Shown: positions 1-8,619 of the stretch, piece after piece
Position numbering within the stretch: the first letter of the stretch is position 1
How the letters are laid out: each line of letters starts with the position of its first letter
NCBI GenBank assembly: GCA_004293915.1
Contig: RDZG01000064.1
Coordinates: forward strand, 20,449 to 84,448
DNA: 64,000 nucleotides
DNA from: Bacteroidota bacterium
GTDB taxonomy: Bacteria; Bacteroidota; Bacteroidia; Cytophagales; UBA9547
Direction of reading: 5' to 3'
Notes under the pieces: model-generated
What the model was told of the DNA's origin: nothing
The model's input: the letters and a program-made list of their open reading frames with translations, nothing else
Database searches by the model: none
Translations under genes and position numbers: made by a program

Positions 1-595
1 CAACTGCATATTTTTGTTCTAAGCTAAAGCCAAAGTTTTTTGTAATTTCATTTATTATTCCAACTTTAGCTGAAATGTTTCCAGCTGGCAAAGAGTAAAA
101 TGAACTACCACCCGTTGAAATGCTATGAGAATGTATCATATAATCTACTCCCATGCCAATTCCCCAATAAAAATATAGTTTTTCGCCAATTAATGGGATT
201 TCATTTCTAAAACTATAGTGCAAAGTAATTATTTGTAAATTGCTAAGAGTTAGTATTATGTCCTTATCTTGATAAGTATTATTATTGTTATCAAAAATGG
301 TTTCTTTGCCAATCACAAAACTTGCAGCCGAAGGTTGAAAACTTGAATACCCAAGTAAAATGCCACTCGAAACATATCTATTCATGGCTTCAGATTTTGT
401 ACGTTTTCTGTTTGTATATTGCAAAGCATAGCCAAAAGTAGGGTTGTATTTGCTTCCAAATTCTCCCAACCAAACTTGATAAAAGGGTGCAAAACCAATT
501 TCATTATTTTTATATATTTTTTTGGCATTCGAATCGAATGCCAAAAAAACAGACATAGCCAATAAAATCTTTACTAAAACAGTTTTAAGGTTCAC
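1..595 (-). CDS. Outer-membrane beta-barrel-like surface protein, 3' end beyond the window
   Basis: This is an open reading frame on the minus strand that runs off the left edge, so only the N-terminal ~198 residues are visible. The best start is a GTG at 595, six bases after the stop of the upstream gene. It gives a classical signal peptide (VNLKTVLVKILLAMSVFLA, then a polar stretch); an ATG 13 codons later would cut this peptide in half. An in-frame stop lies just upstream, so no earlier start is possible. The mature part has alternating aromatic/polar stretches and Gly-rich turns typical of outer-membrane barrels, with no diagnostic motif. Specific function is unknown. Close spacing suggests co-transcription with the broken gene upstream. 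Confidence 0.55.
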   Translation of the reverse strand, partial: MNLKTVLVKILLAMSVFLAFDSNAKKIYKNNEIGFAPFYQVWLGEFGSKYNPTFGYALQYTNRKRTKSEAMNRYVSSGILLGYSSFQPSAASFVIGKETIFDNNNNTYQDKDIILTLSNLQIITLHYSFRNEIPLIGEKLYFYWGIGMGVDYMIHSHSISTGGSSFYSLPAGNISAKVGIINEITKNFGFSLEQKYAV

Positions 596-601
596 TAAAG
601 T

Positions 602-1633
602 TTACTTTTTTAATTTTTGATAATCTTTAATTTCCTCTTGAATATTTTTCAATAGTTTTTCTTGAATAAAATAATTTCCAAATGTAGAACCAGCACTTTT
701 TACCTTATTATAAAATAAAATTTTACCTTCATGATTTACGATTTCAAAAAAGCCTGGTAGTGCAATTTCATTGTCAGAATAATTACAACTTACAGAAACA
801 TAGACAGCATTAGTATCAACTTCTTGAACATTAAATAAATCCAAACATGTTTTAATCTCAAACTTATATGGAAATTCGTTTTTCATTGATTTCGTATCGT
901 AATTTTCGTGTATAGCCTCTTTTAAGAATATAAATTTACTATTAATAACTTTATTTAAGTTATTAATACTTGTTTCTTTTCTTGCTTTTTCATCGTCAAC
1001 TTCTTTACCTGTTAATGCTTCAATTTCAATTTTTTTTATACCATAGTTTATTGCTTGTATTGCAGTAGATAAATTTAGTTTGCTAGGATATTTATTCATT
1101 AATGAGGCTTTTTTAAAAGGATTTTTTATTAATAAATCCCCATAATCTTCAATTAAATTTAAAAATAATAAAACACTTATTTGATTCTCAGAATTAGTTT
1201 TTTTATTCCGAATTTCATCTTTTTCTATATTTGTAACTTAATTGAAAGGAAAGAAAAAATAATTAAAGCCTCTACCTGGTAAATCATTTCCAGTTACAGC
1301 CAGCATATTCAACACCAAATAACTTTTATCTTTCGTTTTTTTTATGGCTAAAATCTCGTTGTTGGTTTTAAATTCGATTCCGCTTTTTCCAAAAGTGGCA
1401 TATTTGGTCAAAACTTCTTTTATGTTTTCATTATATTTGGTTATTACATTCAAATAGGCTTCTTTGTCTTCAGGTTTCATTTTAGCAACCAAATCAACAT
1501 TTGGTTCTTCAATCAAAACCAAAACTTTTCTTTTAATGGTTTCGGCTGGGTCTTCTTTTTTTAATTGTTCTGCAAAAACAAAAGATGATGTAGTTAATAA
1601 TAGTACGGCAATACTTTTCTTAATAAAGTTCAT
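602..1633 (-). pseudogene. Secreted protein gene interrupted by one in-frame TAA
   Basis: Two open segments lie in the same reading frame on the minus strand, 1633-1241 and 1237-602, separated only by a TAA at 1238-1240. The first starts MNFIKKSIAVLLLTTSSFVFA, a clean signal peptide; a Met 11 codons earlier (1666) is a worse start. Immediately after the stop the frame continues with protein-like sequence (VTNIEKDEIRNKK...) for 46 codons before the first Met at 1099. No usable start codon lies in that stretch, so the second half is unlikely to be an independent gene. Restoring one codon (for example CAA) gives a ~343-residue secreted protein. I recognise no family. It could be a true nonsense mutation or a sequencing error. 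Confidence 0.6.
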
Positions 1634-1832
1634 AATTAGATTGTTGATGTTAAATTTTTTTTGCAATATATATATATCAAAAATAATACAAAAATTTAAT
1701 TCACTAGATTGTAATATTTTCTAATTATATATCAAATCTAGTTTTTGAATTACAAATGAAATAGTTTGGATTGCATAATTTTATTTTTATTTGCATTTTT
1801 GATGTTCTATAAACAAAATCAACATATTTTTA

Positions 1833-1840
1833 TAGTTTTG
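1833..1840 (+). promoter_or_regulatory. Candidate -7 box for nuoM
   Basis: TAGTTTTG fits the Bacteroidota -7 consensus TAnnTTTG and lies 27 bases before the nuoM start. No TTG is found at the usual upstream distance, so only half of the promoter is supported. Confidence 0.3.
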
Positions 1841-1866
1841 CAAACCAAACTTAGCATTAGATTATT

Positions 1867-3444
1867 TTGCAATCGTTTCCATTATTATCTTTACTTGTTT
1901 TTTTTCCTATTTTAATTAGCTTAGTGCTTGTTTTTTTAACAAATCCAAAAGCTATTCGGTGGATTGCCATTTTTACTTGTGTTTTTGAATTGGCAATTGG
2001 CGTAGTTTTATACCTCAATTTCGATACGCAAGTTGCTAATTATCAATTTGTTGAAAAATTTGATTGGATTACACTTTCGCTCGGCAAAACGAGCCAACTT
2101 TCAATCGATTATATTTTGGCAATTGACGGTATTTCGCTGCCATTAATTTTGATGTCTATTCTTGTTTTTTTGGTTGCCACGTTTGCATCTTGGTCTATCA
2201 AATCGAACATAAAAGGCTATTATGCACTCTTGATGTTGCTTTTAGGCACCGTTTTGGGCTGTTTTATGGCTTTAGATTTGTTTTTATTCTACTTGTTTTT
2301 TGAATTTATGCTTTTGCCCATGTATTTCTTGATTGGAATTTGGGGTGGCGAGGGCAGAGAAAAAGCGGCATTAAAATTTTTGCTTTACACACTTTTTGGT
2401 TCTGTTTTAATTTTGATTTCAATTATTGGTTTATATCTCTCGGGAACCGACCCAGTTGCAAGTGTTCCAGAAGCGATGCGAGTTTTTACATTTCGTATCG
2501 ATTTTTTGTCTGATAATTTGAACATTATTCCTGATAGTATTTTGTCGCTTTCTTCTAGTTACAAGTTTTTTGGGCTTGGATTGCGAAACTGGGCTTTTAT
2601 ATTTTTGATGATTGGTTTTTTGATTAAACTTCCAGCTGTGCCGTTTCATACTTGGCTGCCCGAAGCTCATGTGGAAGCTCCAACACCTGTTTCGGTAATT
2701 TTGGCTGCTGTTTTACTCAAAATTGGTGCTTATGGTATGTTTAGAATTGCGTATCCAATTTTTCCAGAAATGGCTACATTATATGCCACACCGATTGCAA
2801 TTGTTGGCATGATTTCGATTTTATATGCTGCTTATTGTGCATTAGCCATGACAGATTTAAAGAAAATGATTGCATATTCTTCGATTTCGCACATGGGATT
2901 TGTGCTTTTGGGATTGGCATCAGGCACAACCGAAGGTGTAAGTGGAGCTTTGTATCAGCTTGTTAGTCATGGATTTATATCGGCTGCTTTGTTTTTGATA
3001 GTTGGTGCAATTTATGAACGAACACATGACAGAAATATTATCAATCACAAAGGCTTAGCAAATCGGATGCCAAAACTCACGGCTGTGGTTGTGATTAGCT
3101 TTTTTGCTTCTTTAGGCTTGCCTGGCTTTTCGGGATTTGTTGCCGAAGCATTGGTTTTTATGGGCAGTTTCAAAACCTTACATTTTGCAACTTGGATTGC
3201 CATTGCATCAACTTTAGGACTGATTTTAGGCGCTGCATATTACCTTTGGGCTTTGCAACGCATGTTTTTTGGAAAATATTATATCAAACCAGGTTTAATC
3301 ACAAATCCTATCGAGGATATTTCTACTAAAGAAATTTTGGCGTTTATACCCTTATTGTTTTTTGTTTTACTTTTAGGAATAATGCCAAGTTTATTAACTG
3401 ATATATTTAATAGCAGTATAACTCGTTTTTTAGATTTTTTTTAA
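1867..3444 (+). CDS. nuoM: NADH-quinone oxidoreductase subunit M
   Basis: Membrane antiporter-like subunit of respiratory complex I, full length at 525 residues with about 14 hydrophobic segments. Family landmarks are present: a Glu in TM5 (YLFFEFMLLPMYFLIGIWGG), the conserved KLPAVPFHTWLPEAHVEAPT segment with its Lys and His, and DLKKMIAYSSISHMGF. The start is a TTG at 1867: a TAG stop lies three codons upstream and no ATG is available. The gene stands alone, with a divergent gene before it and a convergent gene after it. NuoM normally sits in a nuoA-N cluster, so either the cluster is split here or this is an extra antiporter-type copy. Identification as NuoM is firm; its partner set cannot be seen. 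Confidence 0.93.
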   Translation: MQSFPLLSLLVFFPILISLVLVFLTNPKAIRWIAIFTCVFELAIGVVLYLNFDTQVANYQFVEKFDWITLSLGKTSQLSIDYILAIDGISLPLILMSILVFLVATFASWSIKSNIKGYYALLMLLLGTVLGCFMALDLFLFYLFFEFMLLPMYFLIGIWGGEGREKAALKFLLYTLFGSVLILISIIGLYLSGTDPVASVPEAMRVFTFRIDFLSDNLNIIPDSILSLSSSYKFFGLGLRNWAFIFLMIGFLIKLPAVPFHTWLPEAHVEAPTPVSVILAAVLLKIGAYGMFRIAYPIFPEMATLYATPIAIVGMISILYAAYCALAMTDLKKMIAYSSISHMGFVLLGLASGTTEGVSGALYQLVSHGFISAALFLIVGAIYERTHDRNIINHKGLANRMPKLTAVVVISFFASLGLPGFSGFVAEALVFMGSFKTLHFATWIAIASTLGLILGAAYYLWALQRMFFGKYYIKPGLITNPIEDISTKEILAFIPLLFFVLLLGIMPSLLTDIFNSSITRFLDFF

Positions 3445-3458
3445 TTTAAAAGCCTGAT

Positions 3459-4238
3459 TTATAGTGATTTAGAAATATACTCGGCTATATCCAAAACTTT
3501 AACTTCGCTTTCTTTTTCTTTGTTTTTTACACCATCAGTCATCATAACCATACAAAACGGACAAGCTGTGGCAACATAATCGGCACCCGTTCCCAAAGCC
3601 TCTTCAATGCGTTCGATGTTGATGTCTTTTGTGCCTTTTTCGGGTTCTTTAAACATTTGTCCACCACCAGCACCGCAACACAAACCATTTCGTTTGCTGC
3701 GTTTCATTTCTACTAAATCGGCATCAAGTATTTCGAGTACTTGGCGTGGAGCTTCATACACATTGTTAGACCTGCCCAAATAACACGAATCGTGGTAAGT
3801 GATTTTTTTACCTTTAAATTCGTTGGCATCCGAAAGTTTTATTTTGCCCGAATTTATCAATTCTTGAATCAATTCTGAGTGATGAATAACCTCGTAATTT
3901 CCACCCAAATCGGGGTATTCGTTTTTGAGTGTATTGAAACAATGCGGACAAGCAGTTACAATTTTTTTAACATTATAGCCATTTAAAACCTGTATGTTTT
4001 GTACTGCTTGCATCTGAAACAAAAATTCGTTTCCTGTTCTGCGAGCAGGATCACCCGTGCAACTTTCTTCGCTACCTAAAACGGCATAGTTTATGCCCAC
4101 ATGGTTTAAAATTTTTATAATCGAAAGTGTAACTTTCTTATATCTATCGTCAAAAGAACCCGCACAACCAACCCAAAAAACAATATCAGGATTTTTGCCT
4201 TGTGCAATCATTTCTGCCAATACAGGTACATTTTCCAT
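3459..4238 (-). CDS. (Fe-S)-binding CCG-domain protein (heterodisulfide reductase/LutA-like)
   Basis: A 259-residue soluble protein with two cysteine-rich CCG-type modules. The first has Cys25, Cys60 and CPHC at 97-100; the second has Cys152, the doublet CCGAGGG at 187-193 and CPFC at 226-229. Such modules bind an unusual [4Fe-4S] cluster in HdrB, GlpC and LutA families and serve electron transfer from organic acid or quinone-linked oxidoreductases. The first module has one Cys where the second has a Cys-Cys pair. In many genomes the gene follows a larger ferredoxin-type partner; none is seen here. It converges on nuoM with a 14-bp gap. The electron donor and acceptor are unknown. Confidence 0.85.
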   Translation of the reverse strand: MENVPVLAEMIAQGKNPDIVFWVGCAGSFDDRYKKVTLSIIKILNHVGINYAVLGSEESCTGDPARRTGNEFLFQMQAVQNIQVLNGYNVKKIVTACPHCFNTLKNEYPDLGGNYEVIHHSELIQELINSGKIKLSDANEFKGKKITYHDSCYLGRSNNVYEAPRQVLEILDADLVEMKRSKRNGLCCGAGGGQMFKEPEKGTKDINIERIEEALGTGADYVATACPFCMVMMTDGVKNKEKESEVKVLDIAEYISKSL

Positions 4239-4351
4239 GTTTTTATCTTTGAGTTAAAATAATTAAAATAGGTATAATGTTTTTCAGATATAGTTTACCT
4301 GATTTATAAAAAAATGTTTTAGGTTTTGAATGAAAATACGATTGAAAAAAG

Positions 4352-5023
4352 TTAAAATTTCAACGAATCGGTCAAAATCTCATTGCTCAAATTCAATTCA
4401 CGGTCTTTTAATGTGATTTTGAATTTTACGGTTTTGCCCTTCAAGATTTGTGCTAAAGCTCCAGCCGTAATATTATACGTTAATAAGCCAGAAATTGGGC
4501 TTTTTCGATCTTCATTTCCTAACCGTGGGTATCTGCCAAAACTTCCTTTGCGAAATAAAGAATCGAGCTGATATGTTTTTTTAAATACAGCTTGTACTCT
4601 TTTGCTGTTTTGAAGCGTTTCGGTCAAACAATTCGGAATGTCTTTACATTCAGAAAATGTACCTGTAGCGTTTTTGAAAAGTATGCTAGCGTAATAATTG
4701 TAATAATTAATATTTGTGATAGCAGAAATGGTATCAATAATGTTAATTACCATTTTGTCTTGATTCGGATTTTGTGGATCGTTTACAAATGTGGTATCAT
4801 AAACTTTTACTTCAACATAATCGGGATCAAATTTCCCAGTAATATCGTTTTCGTTCAAGCCCATATCGCCATCGCCATCTGTAAAATTTAAGTTCACAAT
4901 AATGTTTTGTGAAGTGGCATCATAGCGAATTGCATTAAAAGTTATCTGCGGTTGAAGCGGATAGTTTGGGTCTTTGCACGAATATAAAAATCCAAAAACG
5001 CATATTAAAACAATAAATCGCAT
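4352..5023 (-). CDS. Lipoprotein with acidic DGDGD motif, unknown function
   Basis: A 223-residue protein with a short lipoprotein signal (MRFIVLICVFGFLYSC, Cys16 as lipid site), so probably anchored in the outer membrane. Near residue 48 it carries FTDGDGDMGL, an acidic loop that resembles calcium-binding loops. The rest is predicted beta-rich by composition. It lies 17 bases downstream of purQ on the same strand, so it may be read from the purQ promoter, but a link to purine synthesis is unlikely. I cannot assign a function. Confidence 0.75.
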   Translation of the reverse strand: MRFIVLICVFGFLYSCKDPNYPLQPQITFNAIRYDATSQNIIVNLNFTDGDGDMGLNENDITGKFDPDYVEVKVYDTTFVNDPQNPNQDKMVINIIDTISAITNINYYNYYASILFKNATGTFSECKDIPNCLTETLQNSKRVQAVFKKTYQLDSLFRKGSFGRYPRLGNEDRKSPISGLLTYNITAGALAQILKGKTVKFKITLKDRELNLSNEILTDSLKF

Positions 5024-5040
5024 GGATTTAAAATTAATTT

Positions 5041-5730
5041 TTAGTGTACAAGTTGTAAAATAGACTCAAATAATGCTTGTCCGTCTGTGTTTTTTAAATC
5101 CGAATCTACTGCACGTTCTGGATGTGGCATCATTCCAAAAACATTTTTAGTTTTATTACACACACCAGCTATGTTTTTTAGCGAACCATTTGGATTTGAA
5201 TTATCTGTAATTGAGCCATTTACATCGCAATATTTAAAAATAATTTGATCGTTATCTTCGAGTGATTTTATGGTACTATCGTCTGCAAAATACCTGCCAT
5301 CGCCATGTGCAATTGGAATATTATAGGCTTTATTAAATTCCATATTTTGCGAAACCAATGCCGTTTTTGAAACTGGCGTGATAAATTGATTTTGGCAAAT
5401 AAACAATCTGCCTGTATTGCGAATTAAAGCTCCTGGAAGCAAACCTGCTTCGGTCAGAATCTGAAAACCATTGCAAACACCCATCACATATCCACCCGAA
5501 TTTGCATGCGAAATCACACTTTCCATAATAGGCGAAAAACGTGCAATTGCACCCGAACGCAAATAATCGCCATACGAAAAACCACCTGGCACCATAATAA
5601 AATCGCAACCTTTTAGGTCTTTATCTTTATGCCAAAGTTTGGTTACAGATTGTCCCATCACTTCGCCAAGCGCATAAACCATATCTTCGTCACAATTTGA
5701 GCCAGGAAATACAATTACACCAAATTTCAT
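5041..5730 (-). CDS. purQ: Phosphoribosylformylglycinamidine synthase, glutaminase subunit
   Basis: Class I glutamine amidotransferase that supplies ammonia for FGAM synthesis in purine biosynthesis. The 229-residue length is typical. Seen directly: the oxyanion region PGGFSYGDYLRSGAIA, the nucleophile in GVCNGFQ (Cys86), and the His-Glu pair in PHPERAV near the C-terminus. A free-standing PurQ implies a three-part enzyme with separate PurL and PurS elsewhere, rather than a fused large PurL. The gene has a convincing promoter upstream embedded in a long perfect inverted repeat, and is followed closely by a lipoprotein gene. Confidence 0.96.
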   Translation of the reverse strand: MKFGVIVFPGSNCDEDMVYALGEVMGQSVTKLWHKDKDLKGCDFIMVPGGFSYGDYLRSGAIARFSPIMESVISHANSGGYVMGVCNGFQILTEAGLLPGALIRNTGRLFICQNQFITPVSKTALVSQNMEFNKAYNIPIAHGDGRYFADDSTIKSLEDNDQIIFKYCDVNGSITDNSNPNGSLKNIAGVCNKTKNVFGMMPHPERAVDSDLKNTDGQALFESILQLVH

Positions 5731-5762
5731 CGTTTATTATTTTCTTTTTAAATGTTGCTTTG

Positions 5763-5803
5763 CAAATATACACTTTTGAAAAAGATTTCAAAAGTGTATA
5801 TTT
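5763..5803 (-). promoter_or_regulatory. purQ promoter inside an 18-bp perfect inverted repeat
   Basis: On the minus strand a -7 box TATATTTG (5770-5763) and a -33 TTTG (5792-5789) are 18 bases apart, 33 bases before the purQ start. The whole promoter lies within an inverted repeat with perfect 18-bp arms, 5764-5781 and 5786-5803, separated by four bases (AAGA). No T-run follows on the purQ side, so it is not an obvious terminator. An operator for a dimeric repressor or an mRNA/DNA hairpin are the two readings. Confidence 0.6.
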
Positions 5804-6119
5804 TGAATTTTTGCTTTGATTAGTTTATATAAAAAATTAGAATATTATTTATGTTCTTTAGCGCAAGCGTCCGCTTGTGTTCTAATGGTTCAACTATTTA
5901 AGTCTTTTAAATATTATGTTTGTTGGTGTTCTTTTCACCAACAAAACTTTTTCAATCTATGCAATGTTTAAAAATCCAAACTCCGAAGAAGTATCATCGG
6001 TTCTTTGAACCATTTCAACCGAAGGTACAAAAATTTAATTTACTTTTTCTAATTCTACTCTATGGCAATTGGCACATTAGACATTATTTAAAGACTAAAA
6101 TCAACATAATTTAAAAGCA
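5804..6119. other. Gene-free region with two short inverted repeats
   Basis: No convincing gene. A GC-rich palindromic patch in otherwise AT-rich DNA is at 5861-5879 (GCGCAAGCGTCCGCTTGTG; arms CAAGCG/CGCTTG), of the kind scattered between genes in many Bacteroidota. A second inverted repeat with 10-bp arms is at 5919-5928 and 5936-5945. A 64-codon open frame here (5920-6114) has no protein-like character. Confidence 0.4.
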
Positions 6120-7490
6120 TTAGCCCATTTTTTTTACCATTTCTTTAAACACTTTTCCTCTATGTTCAAAATTATCATACAAATCATAACTCGCACAAGC
6201 TGGGCTTAAAAGAGCTACATCGCCTTCTATTCCTAATTCTAAACACCATTTTATGGCTTCTTCCATGTGTTGCGTTTCTCTAATTTCGGGTATTTTTCCT
6301 TTAAAAGCGGTAAGTATTTTTTCGTTATCTTTTCCAATACATATCAATGCTTTTACATGGTTTTTTACTAATGTTAATAGCTGTTTGTAGTTATTGCCTT
6401 TGGTATCTTGTCCGCCAGCAATCCAAATCAACGGTTCTGAAAAAGTTTCTAAAGCCACTGTTACTGCACCAACAGTGGTAGCTTTGCTATCGTTTATAAA
6501 TGTAATTCCATTAATAACGCCACATTTTTCTTGGCGATGTTCGGGTGGAGTATAGGTTTCTAAAGCACGTTCTATTTTATTTTTTTCTATATTTAAAACC
6601 GAAGCTATAGTGCTGGCAACCATCATGTTATACAAATTATGTGTGCCTCTAATGTTTGTAACTTTAGAAATATCAATTTCGGTTTCTTGGTTGTTTAGTT
6701 GAATCAAAATCGATTCTTTTTCTACTCCACAAGTGCCATCAAATTCGTCTGGAAAAACAGAAAAAGGCAATTCAACGGCTTCGGTATCAATTTCAACTAA
6801 TTCGTTTTCTATTAATTCTGAATCTATTCCATAAATAAAGTAACAATTTTTATCCATATTTTGTAACATTCTAAATTTTGATGCCACATATTTTTCGATT
6901 TTATAATCATATCTATCCAAATGATCGGGAGTGATGTTGGTTATCACTCCAATATCTGCTTTAAAATCATACATATCATCGAGCATAAACGAACTAATTT
7001 CAAGCACATAAATTAGGTTGCTTTGTGGCTTATTTTTGATTTCATCTAAAACCAATTCGGCAAAACTAAAACCAATATTTCCTGCTACACGCACATAGCA
7101 ACCTGCTTCTTTCAAAATATGGTAAGTCAAAGATGTGGTGGTGGTTTTGCCATCTGTACCTGTGATACAAACCATTTTTCCTTTGCTATATCTACCAGCA
7201 AACTCAATTTCGCCTATAATTTTAATTTTTTGCTTTATGGCTTTTTGTATAATTTCAGATTTTTTTGGGTCGATACCCGGACTTTTTATAATTTCTGAAG
7301 CTACTAATATTTTTGATTCTGTATGTTTTCCTTCTTCAAAATCAATTTTTTCGTCTATTAATTTCTGACGATGATTTGGTTTTAATGTTCCTGCATCCGA
7401 CAAAAAAACTTCAAAATTTAAGTATTTTGCTAATAAAGCAGCCCCAACTCCACTTTCGCCACCACCGAGAATTACAATATTTTTAGACAT
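6120..7490 (-). CDS. murD: UDP-N-acetylmuramoyl-L-alanine--D-glutamate ligase
   Basis: Cytoplasmic peptidoglycan-precursor enzyme adding D-glutamate to UDP-MurNAc-L-Ala with ATP. The 456-residue length fits. Seen: N-terminal nucleotide-binding GGGESGVG, the ATP loop GTDGKTTTTSL, ITPDHLDRYD, the HRQE motif and INDSKATTVGA, then the C-terminal Rossmann-like ligase domain with LLSPACASYDLYDNFEHRG. MurD usually lies in the dcw division cluster between mraY and ftsW; here it is alone between an apparently gene-free stretch and an acetyltransferase gene, so it was relocated or the cluster is broken up in this lineage. Confidence 0.96.
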   Translation of the reverse strand: MSKNIVILGGGESGVGAALLAKYLNFEVFLSDAGTLKPNHRQKLIDEKIDFEEGKHTESKILVASEIIKSPGIDPKKSEIIQKAIKQKIKIIGEIEFAGRYSKGKMVCITGTDGKTTTTSLTYHILKEAGCYVRVAGNIGFSFAELVLDEIKNKPQSNLIYVLEISSFMLDDMYDFKADIGVITNITPDHLDRYDYKIEKYVASKFRMLQNMDKNCYFIYGIDSELIENELVEIDTEAVELPFSVFPDEFDGTCGVEKESILIQLNNQETEIDISKVTNIRGTHNLYNMMVASTIASVLNIEKNKIERALETYTPPEHRQEKCGVINGITFINDSKATTVGAVTVALETFSEPLIWIAGGQDTKGNNYKQLLTLVKNHVKALICIGKDNEKILTAFKGKIPEIRETQHMEEAIKWCLELGIEGDVALLSPACASYDLYDNFEHRGKVFKEMVKKMG

Positions 7491-7692
7491 TTTTAGATAG
7501 ACGTTTTTAAGATTTCAATCTTGATAATTTGGAATAAATTTATGTTTTTAGAATTCTGGCTTTTATATCAACAAAGGTATAATAAATCATATAAATTACG
7601 ACTAATTAAAAAAATCTATCATGGTTGATTGTGGCTAAAATATTTTCCAGATTATAATTCAGATTTAAAAATCTCCAAAATCATTCCAAAAG

Positions 7693-8574
7693 CTAATCTA
7701 ATTCTAATCGCAAATAAGGTTGAATTATTGCTCCAAATCCAGCATAAAATCGAGCTAATGTATCTATTGATGAGCCTTCGAAATCAATTACAAAATCTGT
7801 TTGAGCATACTTTTTAATTACATAATCGAGTAAAAAATGGTTTGAACCTATTTTTTTTCCAGCTTCGTTTGCTGCACCCATTGCATAAGTAATTCTGTTT
7901 TCGTGAATAAAGAAAATAGCTGCACATAGCGTTTTGTTTTCTTTCTCAACTGTTAAAGTAAAACATTTTTGTTTTTCTATTGCTGTTTGGCAAACTTGTT
8001 GAAAGTTTTGGATTTCTTTTTTTGAAATAGATTTGAAAACATGTGCCACATTTTGTTGATAAAATGCAATAACATTTGATACAGAAAGTTGATTTTCTGC
8101 AACATTTACTTGGTTTTGAATCGCCTTTTTTATATTTCTACGATGATTTTCTGTGTATGATTTATATAATTCTGGATACGAATAAGCAAGTTCTAAAATA
8201 AAATTATCTCTTTTAATAGTTTTGAAATCATTTAAAAACAGATTATTTGAATAATTACAATTTACAAAAGATTTAAAAAAGGTTTTAGGAATTTGATTAA
8301 AAAAGACTTTAAAATCATCTTTTGAAATTTGTTTTTGGCTAAACAAACCCAATTGTTGCACAAAATTTGGCTGATTTATTTTTACAAAACCCAATCTTTT
8401 TTTGAAACAAAGCGGAAAAACTGCTTGATAATCATCTTCTATTAGTGCCATCCAGTTTTCAGAAATTTGGTCTAAATACCAAGATTGGGCATAAATCAAA
8501 GGTGAGTGCGAATGATTGATGCAAAAATCCCATTGCTCACGGTTTATTTCAGCAGACTTGTATAGCTTAATCAT
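7693..8574 (-). CDS. FemAB/GNAT-fold acetyltransferase-like protein
   Basis: A ~293-residue protein resembling the FemAB-related, double-GNAT acetyltransferases of Bacteroidota. The N-terminus (SPLIYAQSWYLDQISENWMALIEDDYQAVFP split over the first strands) and the later HRRNIKKAI and GSNHFLLDYVIKKYA segments fit that fold; in these proteins the second GNAT half binds the donor. I prefer the start at 8574 (MIKLYKSAEI) over an ATG five codons earlier, which adds only hydrophobic residues. Substrate cannot be inferred. It sits alone on the minus strand between murD and the SPOR-domain gene. Confidence 0.65.
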   Translation of the reverse strand: MIKLYKSAEINREQWDFCINHSHSPLIYAQSWYLDQISENWMALIEDDYQAVFPLCFKKRLGFVKINQPNFVQQLGLFSQKQISKDDFKVFFNQIPKTFFKSFVNCNYSNNLFLNDFKTIKRDNFILELAYSYPELYKSYTENHRRNIKKAIQNQVNVAENQLSVSNVIAFYQQNVAHVFKSISKKEIQNFQQVCQTAIEKQKCFTLTVEKENKTLCAAIFFIHENRITYAMGAANEAGKKIGSNHFLLDYVIKKYAQTDFVIDFEGSSIDTLARFYAGFGAIIQPYLRLELD

Positions 8575-8619
8575 CAAGCAAAAAAGCAAAAAAGTAGCAT
8601 CAATAAAAAACGGAATTTA

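Noticed and set aside
5920..6114. 64-codon frame downstream of purQ's promoter region
   Set aside because: It spans an inverted repeat, has no family resemblance and lacks a start context.
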